From: a virus | Length of the DNA stretch: 30,052 nucleotides | Strand: one strand, 5' to 3' | IMG/VR virus record: IMGVR_UViG_3300046009_003274 | Coordinates: 1 to 30,052 of that record | Part shown: positions 1 through 6,665 of the stretch, piece after piece | Layout of the letters: every line of letters begins with the position of its first letter | Position numbering within the stretch: the first letter of the stretch is position 1 | Notes under the pieces: generated by a model | Seen by the model: only the letters and a program-made list of their open reading frames with translations | What the model was told of the DNA's origin: nothing | Database searches by the model: none | Program-made: the position numbers and the translations under genes

Positions 1-72
1 GCAGTTAACGTGAACTCAACGGAGGAACTCCCTGCAGCCATGATGAATATCGTACAAGAGTTGTACTCCTGA
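1..72 (+). CDS. C-terminal end of an unidentified protein (partial)
   Basis: The window opens inside a reading frame that runs 23 codons and stops with TGA at 70-72. The stop shares its last base with the ATG of the primase gene (TGATG), the same tight coupling seen throughout this operon. The visible tail contains the residues STEELPAAMMNIVQELYS, too little to name a family. By position it is an early or replication gene of the phage. It is treated as real because of the junction, not because of any motif. Confidence 0.55.
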   Translation, partial: AVNVNSTEELPAAMMNIVQELYS

Positions 73-854
73 TGTTACCCCGGACTGATCCAAAGATAGA
101 CTTGAACGTACAGGGTACGCACTACTATCATCATTCCGGGTGCAATAACCGTGAATCCAGCAAGTCACTAAGTGTGACGAGGAAGCGAAATGGACATGTT
201 TGGCATTGCTTTAAATGTGGTAACAGTGGTTTTCACCCTCTTGTGGGCTTTCACTCAGTGGAAGCTAAACAAGGCGGAGCAGCAAGCAAGACACCTTCAC
301 GAAGCCTTGAACAGTATCTCTCTGGAGCTGTTTCTTATCATGCAATGTCTCCACTCGCACGGGAGTACCTCAGAGGTTATTTCGGAGATGAAGAACTCTT
401 CGAGCATGAAGCTGTGGAATTCTCTTGTGAAGGCAGGACTGGTCTCCGGTGGAAAACCGCAAGAGGCTACCAAGAACGTACACTGAGTGGTGACGGACCT
501 AAGTGGAAATCCTACGGAGGGTCAGACGATTTTTACCTCCGTGGGAGAGGTGATCTTCTGGTAATCACCGAGGACGTGATCAGTGCTAGGATGGTATCAC
601 AGCACACAGCAGCCCTAGCTACGCTAGGTACTACTGTGAAAGACTCCCTGCTACCTCTGATCGCTAAGTACAAGTACTGCGCTGTGTGGTATGATGACGA
701 CTCAAGCATCGTTAAACGACAGCAGATGCAGGCTTGTATCAAGATCCAAGCTTACCTTCCCTGCACAGTGATCCATACTGGTACTGACCCAAAGAACGTA
801 CCAGATATCCCAGCTGTCCTTCAGGACGTTATGGAGCACTTTAATGCTAGCTAG
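72..854 (+). CDS. DNA primase (zinc-binding and Toprim domains)
   Basis: A 260-residue protein that probably synthesises RNA primers at the phage fork. Its N-terminus has a zinc-ribbon pattern, H21-x2-C24 then C46-x2-C49 in WHCFKCG, as in DnaG and T7 gp4 primases. A Toprim-like core follows: LLVITEDV with acidic E167/D168, and a second acidic strand VWYDDD at 205-210. There is no helicase domain; that is a separate gene 138 nt downstream, so the T7 gp4 primase-helicase activities are divided between two proteins here. The start ATG overlaps the preceding stop. Family assignment is from visible motifs; the priming role is inferred from the family and the neighbouring helicase and polymerase. 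Confidence 0.85.
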   Translation: MLPRTDPKIDLNVQGTHYYHHSGCNNRESSKSLSVTRKRNGHVWHCFKCGNSGFHPLVGFHSVEAKQGGAASKTPSRSLEQYLSGAVSYHAMSPLAREYLRGYFGDEELFEHEAVEFSCEGRTGLRWKTARGYQERTLSGDGPKWKSYGGSDDFYLRGRGDLLVITEDVISARMVSQHTAALATLGTTVKDSLLPLIAKYKYCAVWYDDDSSIVKRQQMQACIKIQAYLPCTVIHTGTDPKNVPDIPAVLQDVMEHFNAS

Positions 855-1107
855 CGAAGAAGAGACTATAATCTGTTTAACCATCAAGCGATGGTCTGGG
901 ATGACTGGACAACCTTACAGTGATTACTGGGAAAGAAACTACATAATTTCCAAGTTATCTCCAGAAGCACAAGAACTTACGAGGATGCAATATGGAATCA
1001 GAGATCATCGCAGCTTGCAGGTCGCACAGTTGGTACTCACAGTACAGGAAGCTTCTCCGGCCGGAGATGGTATCCTCACACGCATACGTTGTGCTTACCG
1101 TACTTGA
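844..1107 (+). CDS. Hypothetical small protein overlapping primase and helicase
   Basis: An 87-residue frame whose ATG overlaps the end of the primase gene by 11 nt, with GGAG about 10 nt upstream. It is the only frame covering 855-991. Its last 116 nt lie in a different frame inside the helicase N-terminus. The first half (EEETIICLTIKRWSGM, then SKLSPEAQELTRMQYG) looks protein-like. The second half is compositionally less convincing and may be constrained only by the helicase frame. No known domain is recognised. Alternatively 855-991 is a leader for the helicase gene. Confidence 0.45.
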   Translation: MLASEEETIICLTIKRWSGMTGQPYSDYWERNYIISKLSPEAQELTRMQYGIRDHRSLQVAQLVLTVQEASPAGDGILTRIRCAYRT

Positions 1108-2173
1108 TAAGTACTACTCTAGTACTAAGAAAGATATCAGTACTCAAGATCTGTATACTCTAGTTAAGCTTCAAACACAGAATCAAGGAGTACTTGATCT
1201 AGTTCAAGACATTACTCCTAGTACTGTAATCCTTGAAGCTCTTCAAGAGAGGTATTACTTCAGCAAGATCGCTGAGATGTCTCTGGATATTGTAGAGTCT
1301 GGCAATGTAGACCCTAAGGATGTTCAGAAATTACTAGCGGAATTTTTCAGCAAAACTGGAGTGGTCCTAGAACATGACCAGACCAGCGTAAACGACCTGT
1401 TCAGCTCCCAGAGCGTTCAAGGGTTCGACTGGCCTGTGAAGTTCCTTGACGACGCTGTAGGCCCGCTTGAGCCGGGGAGCATGGTACTGTTCGGAGCTAG
1501 GCCAGAGGCAGGCAAGACAACCATGCTTGCACACGTTACTACCCACATGGCCCAGCAGACTACCAGTCCTGTGCTTGTGATCCTGAACGAGGAGCCTGTG
1601 AAGGCTGCGAAGTCTAGGTATATCCAAGCACTGCTTGGCAAGACACGAGCTGAGATCCAGCAGGATATCATCCTCTCCCTTAGTGAGATCAAGAGCAAGC
1701 TAGGGTGTGAATTCGATGAACGATTCAAGTTTTACCATAACCCATCTCTCACAATTGAGGATATTTCTAGCCTTGCGGAGCGTTGGAGTCCTAGTATCAT
1801 CGTCGTTGATCAGCTCCGAAACGTTCAAGCTCGCGGGAGATATGGTACGGACGTTGAGCGTCTCAAATATCTATATGAACACTCCCGAAGGATGGCAGCC
1901 GCTGCCAATGCTGTATTTTTCACAGTCCATCAAGCAAGAGGAGACGCTGAGGGAGTGCCTTACATCTCTGGGAATCAGCTAGAGGGCTGCCAGACTGAGG
2001 TTCAGGGTGCTCTGGACGTGCAGATCATGATCGGCAAGGACAACGATCCAATGAACGAGCACATTCGGTACCTGAACATCGTCAAGAACAAGTCACGAGG
2101 TGTGCGTGACGAGAGCAAGCGTCACGGTAGAGAGCCTGTGCATCTGGACAGGATGAAAGCGAGGTTCACATGA
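992..2173 (+). CDS. Replicative DNA helicase (DnaB / T7 gp4 C-terminal type)
   Basis: A 393-residue RecA-fold helicase that would unwind DNA ahead of the polymerase and partner with the separate primase. Walker A is GARPEAGKTT at 168-177 (K175, T176). Walker B is IIVVDQ at 269-274 (D273). A conserved HQARG stretch lies near 315. The C-terminal LNIVKNKSRG segment matches the DnaB motif around the arginine finger. Residues 1-125 form a helical N-terminal domain. The start is chosen for the upstream GAGG (acgaggatgcaatATG). The DNA for the N-terminal domain is visibly more AT-rich than the ATPase half, with the change near 1370. The stop overlaps the polymerase start (ATGA). Confidence 0.9.
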   Translation: MESEIIAACRSHSWYSQYRKLLRPEMVSSHAYVVLTVLDKYYSSTKKDISTQDLYTLVKLQTQNQGVLDLVQDITPSTVILEALQERYYFSKIAEMSLDIVESGNVDPKDVQKLLAEFFSKTGVVLEHDQTSVNDLFSSQSVQGFDWPVKFLDDAVGPLEPGSMVLFGARPEAGKTTMLAHVTTHMAQQTTSPVLVILNEEPVKAAKSRYIQALLGKTRAEIQQDIILSLSEIKSKLGCEFDERFKFYHNPSLTIEDISSLAERWSPSIIVVDQLRNVQARGRYGTDVERLKYLYEHSRRMAAAANAVFFTVHQARGDAEGVPYISGNQLEGCQTEVQGALDVQIMIGKDNDPMNEHIRYLNIVKNKSRGVRDESKRHGREPVHLDRMKARFT

Positions 2174-3285
2174 CATATGCAATACTAGACATTGAGACTA
2201 CCAGCAAGAAAGATCTAGCTAGAGGTCTGCATCCTTACGGGCTTAACGATATCGTTTTGATCGGAGGCAAGAGAGAGAAGAACAACTGTGAGATCATGCC
2301 GGGAGGAACTAGCATCCATCTCAATGCTGATTACATCGTAGGGCATAACCTTGCGTTCGACCTTGGGTTCTTGCTAGCCAACGGCAATCTTCACCCGAAC
2401 GATTTCAAGTCTGTCCCTTGGGATACTCAGATCTTCCATTACCTCTGGCTTGGGCAGAAGAAATACCCTAGCCTTGAGGAGGCAGCGGAGTACTGGTGCC
2501 CCGGTGAGGAGCTGAAGAAGACTGCGGATATCGGAGACCTGATCGAGCAGTACGGAGACACGGATAAGATCCCTCGTGTGATCCTTGATCCTTACCTTGA
2601 GATGGACCTGATCCTTACGGAGAAGGTATTCCAAGCTCAGTGGAGACAGCTTGAGTTCGCTTCTGAGGATGTAACGTTCCTGATCATGAGTGAGATGCTT
2701 GCATGCAAGGAGAATATCCTTGCTACGTGTAACGGTATCCCTCTGCACATGGAGAAGCTTGCCCTGAAGAAAGTGAACCTGCTTTCTACGGCTGATCTCC
2801 TGAGAAACAGGTTCATCCATGAGATCGAGAAGACTATCTCTAGCAGCACTGCTGTGAAAGATCCAGATATCATCAACAGCACCAAGTTTGCTCAGCAGTT
2901 GATCTACGCAGATACCGCCACGTTCGACGTGGTTTCTCCTACTGGATTCTACAAGTCTGGACTCAAGAAAGGACAGGTGAAGTGGAGTACCTCTCAGGGA
3001 GCGATGATTCTGCAAGGGACGAAGGTCACGCCTCTCGATGGAAGTATGTCTACTGATGAGGAGAACATTCAGAAGTACCTGAAGTTCGGAGATCCACACA
3101 GTAATCGTGTTACTCTCTTGAAGATGATCCTTGAGTATCGCTCAGTTACTAAAGCACTAGGTACATACTGTGCTAACCTTGAGAAGTACCAGATCGCTGG
3201 AGTACTGCATCCCGGATTCCAGCAGGTATCCACAGGCACAGGCAGAGCCAGCGCAGTTAAACCTAACATCCAGAATCAGCCTTAG
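2170..3285 (+). CDS. Family A DNA polymerase, N-terminal half (3'-5' exonuclease, thumb, start of palm)
   Basis: A 371-residue first part of a PolA-type replicative polymerase. All three proofreading motifs are present: Exo I LDIETTS (D7, E9), Exo II HNLAFDLGFL, and Exo III YLEMD (Y-x3-D). The exonuclease is therefore predicted active. The C-terminus carries the template-contact motif TGTGRASAVKPNIQNQP, matching TGRLSSTDPNLQNIP of E. coli Pol I, then ends at TAG 3283-3285 just before motif A. The catalytic palm and fingers are in the next ORF, in a different frame. The gene is thus either split into two polypeptides or joined by frameshifting. The start overlaps the helicase stop by 4 nt. Confidence 0.9.
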   Translation: MTYAILDIETTSKKDLARGLHPYGLNDIVLIGGKREKNNCEIMPGGTSIHLNADYIVGHNLAFDLGFLLANGNLHPNDFKSVPWDTQIFHYLWLGQKKYPSLEEAAEYWCPGEELKKTADIGDLIEQYGDTDKIPRVILDPYLEMDLILTEKVFQAQWRQLEFASEDVTFLIMSEMLACKENILATCNGIPLHMEKLALKKVNLLSTADLLRNRFIHEIEKTISSSTAVKDPDIINSTKFAQQLIYADTATFDVVSPTGFYKSGLKKGQVKWSTSQGAMILQGTKVTPLDGSMSTDEENIQKYLKFGDPHSNRVTLLKMILEYRSVTKALGTYCANLEKYQIAGVLHPGFQQVSTGTGRASAVKPNIQNQP

Positions 3286-3296
3286 GAGGACTCGTG
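3284..3296 (+). promoter_or_regulatory. Strong Shine-Dalgarno serving the second polymerase ORF
   Basis: AGGAGGA at 3284-3290 overlaps the stop codon of the first polymerase ORF (3283-3285) and lies 4 nt before GTG at 3294. This is close to a perfect anti-SD match, and it argues that the downstream half is started afresh by the terminating or a new ribosome. An in-frame ATG at 3318 is a less well placed alternative start. Confidence 0.7.
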
Positions 3297-4088
3297 GACT
3301 TCACAACCAAAGACTTGATGATTCCACCTGAGGACAGGACATGGGTGGAGGTAGACCTTTCCCAGATCGAGGTGCGTGTCCTAGCTGCAGTGAGTAACTG
3401 CCCTAAGTACATCAAGCAGCTTAACGACCCTGAGTTCGATCCTCACTGTCAGAGTGGTGCGCTTGCTGCAGGTGTTGAGTACGATTACTTCGTATTCCAC
3501 TACAAACTAGGAGATCCGGGATTTGTAGACGCACGCAAGCATGGCAAGACGATCAGCTTCGAGTTCCAGTACGGAGCCAAGATCATTAGTATCGCCAAGC
3601 GTAATGGTATCCCTGAACGTACTGTTCAGGCTTACGCGAATAACTTCGAGAAGCTGTACCCGGAGGTGATGCAGTTCCATAAGAAAAACAGAGACACTGT
3701 GGCTAGGGAGCATGGCAAGCTGTTCGTAGATGTTCTCAGGAACGGAGTGGTCAAAGCGTACCCACGCTGGTGGAACGTGGAGAGGACGAAGTACGACAAG
3801 TGGAACGTGAACCAGATCATGAACTACCCGATCCAAGGGATCAGCTACGACGTGAACAAGCTGGTGTGGATACAGCCCATGAGTTCTGGTATACTCAAGC
3901 ACCGTCAGGTCCACGACAGTATCCTGTACAGTGTTCCTGATCATAAACTACAGGAGGGAATCAACGAGATTCGTTCAGTGTATGCTACACTCCAAGCCAA
4001 GGTGACAGAGTGTTTGTTTGATTGTCCAGTGATTCTTCCTTACGAACTCAAGGTTGGTAAGGATCTTACTTTCAAAGAGGTGAAGTAA
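3294..4088 (+). CDS. Family A DNA polymerase, C-terminal half (palm and fingers)
   Basis: A 264-residue catalytic part of the PolA-type polymerase. Motif A is EVDLSQIEVR with catalytic D21 and E26. Motif B is R81-x3-K85-x3-F89-x3-Y93 with YG, aligning exactly with E. coli R754, K758, F762 and Y766. The NYPIQG helix lies near 177-182, and motif C is VHDSIL with D208. It lacks exonuclease and thumb, so it must assemble with the product of 2170-3285 to act. It starts at GTG with a strong SD overlapping the upstream stop. Phe at the 762-equivalent has been associated in phage surveys with virulent lifestyles. The stop overlaps the next start (TAATG). Confidence 0.9.
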   Translation: MDFTTKDLMIPPEDRTWVEVDLSQIEVRVLAAVSNCPKYIKQLNDPEFDPHCQSGALAAGVEYDYFVFHYKLGDPGFVDARKHGKTISFEFQYGAKIISIAKRNGIPERTVQAYANNFEKLYPEVMQFHKKNRDTVAREHGKLFVDVLRNGVVKAYPRWWNVERTKYDKWNVNQIMNYPIQGISYDVNKLVWIQPMSSGILKHRQVHDSILYSVPDHKLQEGINEIRSVYATLQAKVTECLFDCPVILPYELKVGKDLTFKEVK

Positions 4089-4588
4089 TGCAAGCAGTAG
4101 TTGAAGACATCAAGTCCGCTCCCCTCCCCTCTGGCAAGGGGTTCCGATACAGTGTGAAACTGAATGGACAGTATATCTCAGCAGGTTTCAAGGCTCCCGG
4201 TTGTAACGTCGGAGACACTATCGAGTACAATACAGTTCAGAACGGACAGTACACTAACTTGGGGTCCATCCAAGTACTCAGCCAAGGAGGTGCAAGTGCT
4301 TCTGCTCCTAACAGCGGAGCTGTTTCCAGTGCTCAGCCTGCTGGCAAACGTGAACGTTCTATCGTACGTCAGAATTCTCTCAGTCACGCGGTAGTGACGA
4401 TGAACACGTTCTTGGATAGTGTCCGTAGTAGCAGTGGCGTGGAAGCCAAGAACTACACTAATGCAGTAGACCTTGCTCAGGACACCTTGCTGGTTGCTCG
4501 TGTGTATGAGCTGTACTCCATGCAGGACATGGATGACGACGCACTGAACGAGAAACTGGAACAGCTGTTGGGTTCCACTGCGGAGTAA
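4088..4588 (+). CDS. Putative single-stranded DNA-binding protein (OB-fold-like)
   Basis: A 166-residue protein directly after the polymerase (1-nt overlap). The first ~65 residues are beta-rich with alternating hydrophobics (FRYSVKLNGQYISAGF, then GDTIEYNTVQNGQYTNLGSI), consistent with an OB fold. A Ser/Ala/Gly linker follows (about 70-90), then a helical segment and an acidic tail (MQDMDDDALNEKLEQLL). A DNA-binding barrel, flexible linker and acidic C-terminus is the usual layout of phage SSBs, and the position between polymerase and exonuclease fits. No diagnostic signature is visible, so this rests on layout and context. Confidence 0.5.
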   Translation: MQAVVEDIKSAPLPSGKGFRYSVKLNGQYISAGFKAPGCNVGDTIEYNTVQNGQYTNLGSIQVLSQGGASASAPNSGAVSSAQPAGKRERSIVRQNSLSHAVVTMNTFLDSVRSSSGVEAKNYTNAVDLAQDTLLVARVYELYSMQDMDDDALNEKLEQLLGSTAE

Positions 4589-4594
4589 GCTAGC

Positions 4595-5371
4595 TTGAAG
4601 ACGTTCATCGACGGGGATACTATTGCGTACGCAGCTGCTGTCAGTGGGTACAAATCCGTCGATGGAACGGACGACCCTGTGATGGCTGTTCAGGTGACCT
4701 TGGGTAGGGTCAAGCGGTCCCTAGACCATATCATCGAAGCCACACAGGCGTCGGAGTACAAGCTGTACCTCTCCGACGATACAGTGAACACGTTCCGTAA
4801 GGCTTTCTACTCTGACTACAAGAACAACAGACCGAAGGAGAAACCACCCTTGCTGGAAGCAGCAAGGGATTACATGAAGCACGTATGGGGTGCTCAGGTG
4901 TGGCCCGGACTGGAGGCTGACGATGCAGTTGCTATTGAGCAAACAAGAGTGCAACACACTGGGTGTATTGCTGCAATTGACAAAGACCTCCTCCAAGTTC
5001 CGGGGCTGGTGTATAACTGGAGATCGGGAACGACTGTTCTGGTTAGCCCAACAGATGGTGCTGAGAGTCTGTATCGTCAGTCCCTCATGGGGGATAAAAC
5101 AGATGCTATCCCCGGACTTGGCTATTGTGGAGAATCTACTATACAAAAACACTCCCTTACTAGTCACGCAAGACGTGGTTGTGGCGAAGTCTCCGCAAGG
5201 AAAATCCTTTCAGGAGCCAGTAACGAGCTAGAGATGTACCAGAGGGTGCGTGACGCATACGAGGATACATACGGATCAGAATGGAAGTACCGACTGGTAG
5301 AGCAGATGAACCTTGTGTACCTGATCCGTGAGTTCAATGGAGGGCCTGTCCTGTGGACACCTCCCCAGTGA
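4595..5371 (+). CDS. 5'-3' exonuclease, FEN / T7 gp6 family, with an insertion
   Basis: A 258-residue PIN/FEN nuclease. Metal-binding acidic residues lie in FIDGDTIAY (N-terminus), WPGLEADDAVAI, AAIDKDLLQ and the GDKTDAIPGL stretch. It would remove RNA primers and degrade DNA to recycle nucleotides, as T7 gp6 does. It begins at TTG 4595, with GGAG 9 nt upstream and 6 nt after the SSB-like gene. Oddity: between IPGL and RGCGEVSARKIL, where relatives continue directly into the DNA-binding helix-hairpin, about 18 extra residues are present (DNA about 5120-5173). They are in frame and may loop out. The C-terminus looks complete. Confidence 0.8.
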   Translation: MKTFIDGDTIAYAAAVSGYKSVDGTDDPVMAVQVTLGRVKRSLDHIIEATQASEYKLYLSDDTVNTFRKAFYSDYKNNRPKEKPPLLEAARDYMKHVWGAQVWPGLEADDAVAIEQTRVQHTGCIAAIDKDLLQVPGLVYNWRSGTTVLVSPTDGAESLYRQSLMGDKTDAIPGLGYCGESTIQKHSLTSHARRGCGEVSARKILSGASNELEMYQRVRDAYEDTYGSEWKYRLVEQMNLVYLIREFNGGPVLWTPPQ

Positions 5372-5796
5372 AACCTGAGAAACGTCTGCCTAAACAGCAG
5401 ATCATCAAGAACCTCAGAGAGAAATACCAAAAGGAACAGAATGACATTTGCAACTTGTGTGGTTGTGTCCTCAGTGATAACCTACCTAGCCTTGATCACG
5501 ACCACAAGACTGGGCTGGTAAGATCGGTACTCTGTAGAAACTGTAATCAATGTGAAGGGAGAATACTGAAATGGGTGCATCGAGCAAAGCGAAAACTAAC
5601 ACCGCTGCAGTGGCTAAGCGCACTGGTAAAGTACTGGGAGTTTCACGAGGTAAGTCAAAGGGAACTCCATCCCTTACACGGAAGTACACCCAAGAAGAGA
5701 TCGAGAAAGCGAAGCAAGGCGCAACCCCAGCGCACTACAAGAAAAACTGGACGTGGTTCATCACGGAGCACCTCACGTTCTCGCAAGGCTGTGTGA
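5353..5796 (+). CDS. Recombination endonuclease VII
   Basis: A 147-residue His-Me finger nuclease that probably resolves branched replication and recombination DNA. Zinc ligands are C33-x2-C36 and C61-x2-C64. The catalytic region is LDHDHKTGLVRSVLC (D48, H49, H51), the hallmark of the endonuclease VII family. The tail is very basic (RSRKRSK and further Arg/Ser stretches). The start GTG 5353 is preceded by GGAGGG at 5339-5344; GTG 5368 is a second option in the same frame. It overlaps the exonuclease end by 19 nt, and its last 226 nt also encode the start of the next ORF in another frame. Confidence 0.85.
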   Translation: MDTSPVKPEKRLPKQQIIKNLREKYQKEQNDICNLCGCVLSDNLPSLDHDHKTGLVRSVLCRNCNQCEGRILKWVHRAKRKLTPLQWLSALVKYWEFHEVSQRELHPLHGSTPKKRSRKRSKAQPQRTTRKTGRGSSRSTSRSRKAV

Positions 5797-6104
5797 TGAA
5801 GCGGCTGGTACGTCTTGGTCTGAAGGATAAACCTCTGTTTGATCTGTACAAGATCCAGAAAGAACTGGAATCCTGTGAGCGGTATCCTCACCAACAGATG
5901 AACGAGAAACGTAAGCTCCAGATGTACGGAGACTTCCGTCAGATGATGTCGAGTCTTCCTTGGCAGGATTCTCCCGGCAGCATCGATACTTGGTGGCTGC
6001 TTCCTGAGTTCATCGAGGCTGTGCTTGCTGACGACTTCGAGAAGTTCTCTTACGAGATCAAGCAAGCTATCTTTGAAGAAGAGAACCAAGAAATCTTCCA
6101 GTAA
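5571..6104 (+). CDS. Hypothetical protein, overlapping endonuclease VII
   Basis: A 177-residue protein of unknown function. The first 45 residues are basic and low-complexity (KAKTNTAAVAKRTGK). The rest is mainly helical and acidic at the end (EEENQEIF). ATG 5571 has a usable SD (GGGAGA, 8 nt upstream), but this start makes the first 226 nt overlap endonuclease VII out of frame. An in-frame ATG at 5796 overlaps the endonuclease stop exactly (TGATG), like most junctions here, and would give 102 residues. Codon choice across 5680-5796 in this frame looks coding, so I prefer 5571. By position it may serve in replication. Confidence 0.7.
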   Translation: MGASSKAKTNTAAVAKRTGKVLGVSRGKSKGTPSLTRKYTQEEIEKAKQGATPAHYKKNWTWFITEHLTFSQGCVMKRLVRLGLKDKPLFDLYKIQKELESCERYPHQQMNEKRKLQMYGDFRQMMSSLPWQDSPGSIDTWWLLPEFIEAVLADDFEKFSYEIKQAIFEEENQEIFQ

Positions 6105-6121
6105 CCAGAACTAAAGTTCTA

Positions 6122-6198
6122 GCACCCGTAGCTTAATCGGATATAGCAGCGAACTTCTAATTCGCAGGTTGCAGGTTCGAGTCCTGCCGGGTGCGCCA
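6122..6198 (+). tRNA. tRNA-Arg (anticodon TCT)
   Basis: A full cloverleaf: acceptor GCACCCG pairs with CGGGTGC, discriminator G, encoded CCA at 6196-6198. The anticodon stem GCGAA/TTCGC encloses the loop CTTCTAA, giving anticodon TCT, which reads AGA. The T arm is GCAGG-TTCGAGT-CCTGC. AGA codons are frequent in the surrounding genes, so the tRNA probably offsets a host shortage. It lies between two protein genes and must be cut from the operon transcript. Confidence 0.93.
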
Positions 6199-6213
6199 TC
6201 TAAGGAGAGTGTC

Positions 6214-6414
6214 ATGATGCCTAAGTACCGTGTGGTTCTGTATAACGCTATCGGTGACCTTGAGGATATACTTCAGGAGTCAGACGACCTTGGTGTTATC
6301 CTGAATTCCTGTGGGAATTTTTCCAAGAACCCAGACTACCGGAGTTATATTATCCAAGCTGAGGAGTTCCTCGGGTACCAACCTCTGCCTATGCACTACG
6401 AGGTAGCGTCGTGA
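6214..6414 (+). CDS. Hypothetical protein, 66 residues
   Basis: Starts at ATG 6214 with AAGGAG at 6202-6207, 6 nt upstream. The frame extends back into the tRNA but cannot start there. The protein (MMPKYRVVLYNAIGDLEDIL and onward) is mixed alpha/beta, and no domain is recognised. The stop overlaps the GTG of the next gene (GTGA). Base composition is like the phage core, so it is probably the last native gene before the GC-rich block. Confidence 0.7.
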   Translation: MMPKYRVVLYNAIGDLEDILQESDDLGVILNSCGNFSKNPDYRSYIIQAEEFLGYQPLPMHYEVAS

Positions 6415-6665
6415 GTACAGACAAACTGCCGGCGTGGCCGGAGAGGAAGCGCGGCCAACTGCTTGTCAACTACAACCATGACCTTGCCGACGCCTACCGC
6501 GCGCGCATGGAGGCGCTGGTGGAGTACGCGGAGCACACCGATAGCTGGACGTATGGATGCGCAAGCCTTGGGGCAACGACCAAGGCATGGACCGACGGCA
6601 AGCGTGGCTGCACCTGCGGCCTCGACGCCCTGCTCTCCGCGTGCGTGCGAAAGGAGGGGCGATGA
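6411..6665 (+). CDS. Hypothetical protein of the GC-rich island (84 residues)
   Basis: Starts with GTG 6411 inside the stop of the previous gene. The product is small and soluble, with a helical middle (NHDLADAYRARMEALVEYAE) and a Cys-containing end (RGCTCGLDALLSACV). The CxC and following Cys could bind a metal, but no family is recognised. Codon use is GC-rich and unlike the phage core. GGAGGGG near its end doubles as the ribosome-binding site of the next gene. Confidence 0.65.
   Translation: MSTDKLPAWPERKRGQLLVNYNHDLADAYRARMEALVEYAEHTDSWTYGCASLGATTKAWTDGKRGCTCGLDALLSACVRKEGR

Noticed and set aside
190-486. 98-residue ORF inside the primase gene with a hydrophobic start
   Set aside because: Entirely within a motif-supported primase frame, with no SD. 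Its apparent membrane segment is a frame artefact.
2374-3099. 241-residue antisense ORF over the polymerase gene
   Set aside because: A mirror of biased polymerase codons with no SD or domain. The polymerase motifs on the other strand are unambiguous.
6169-6213. Upstream start for the 66-residue gene
   Set aside because: That start lies inside tRNA-Arg. ATG 6214 has a proper SD.
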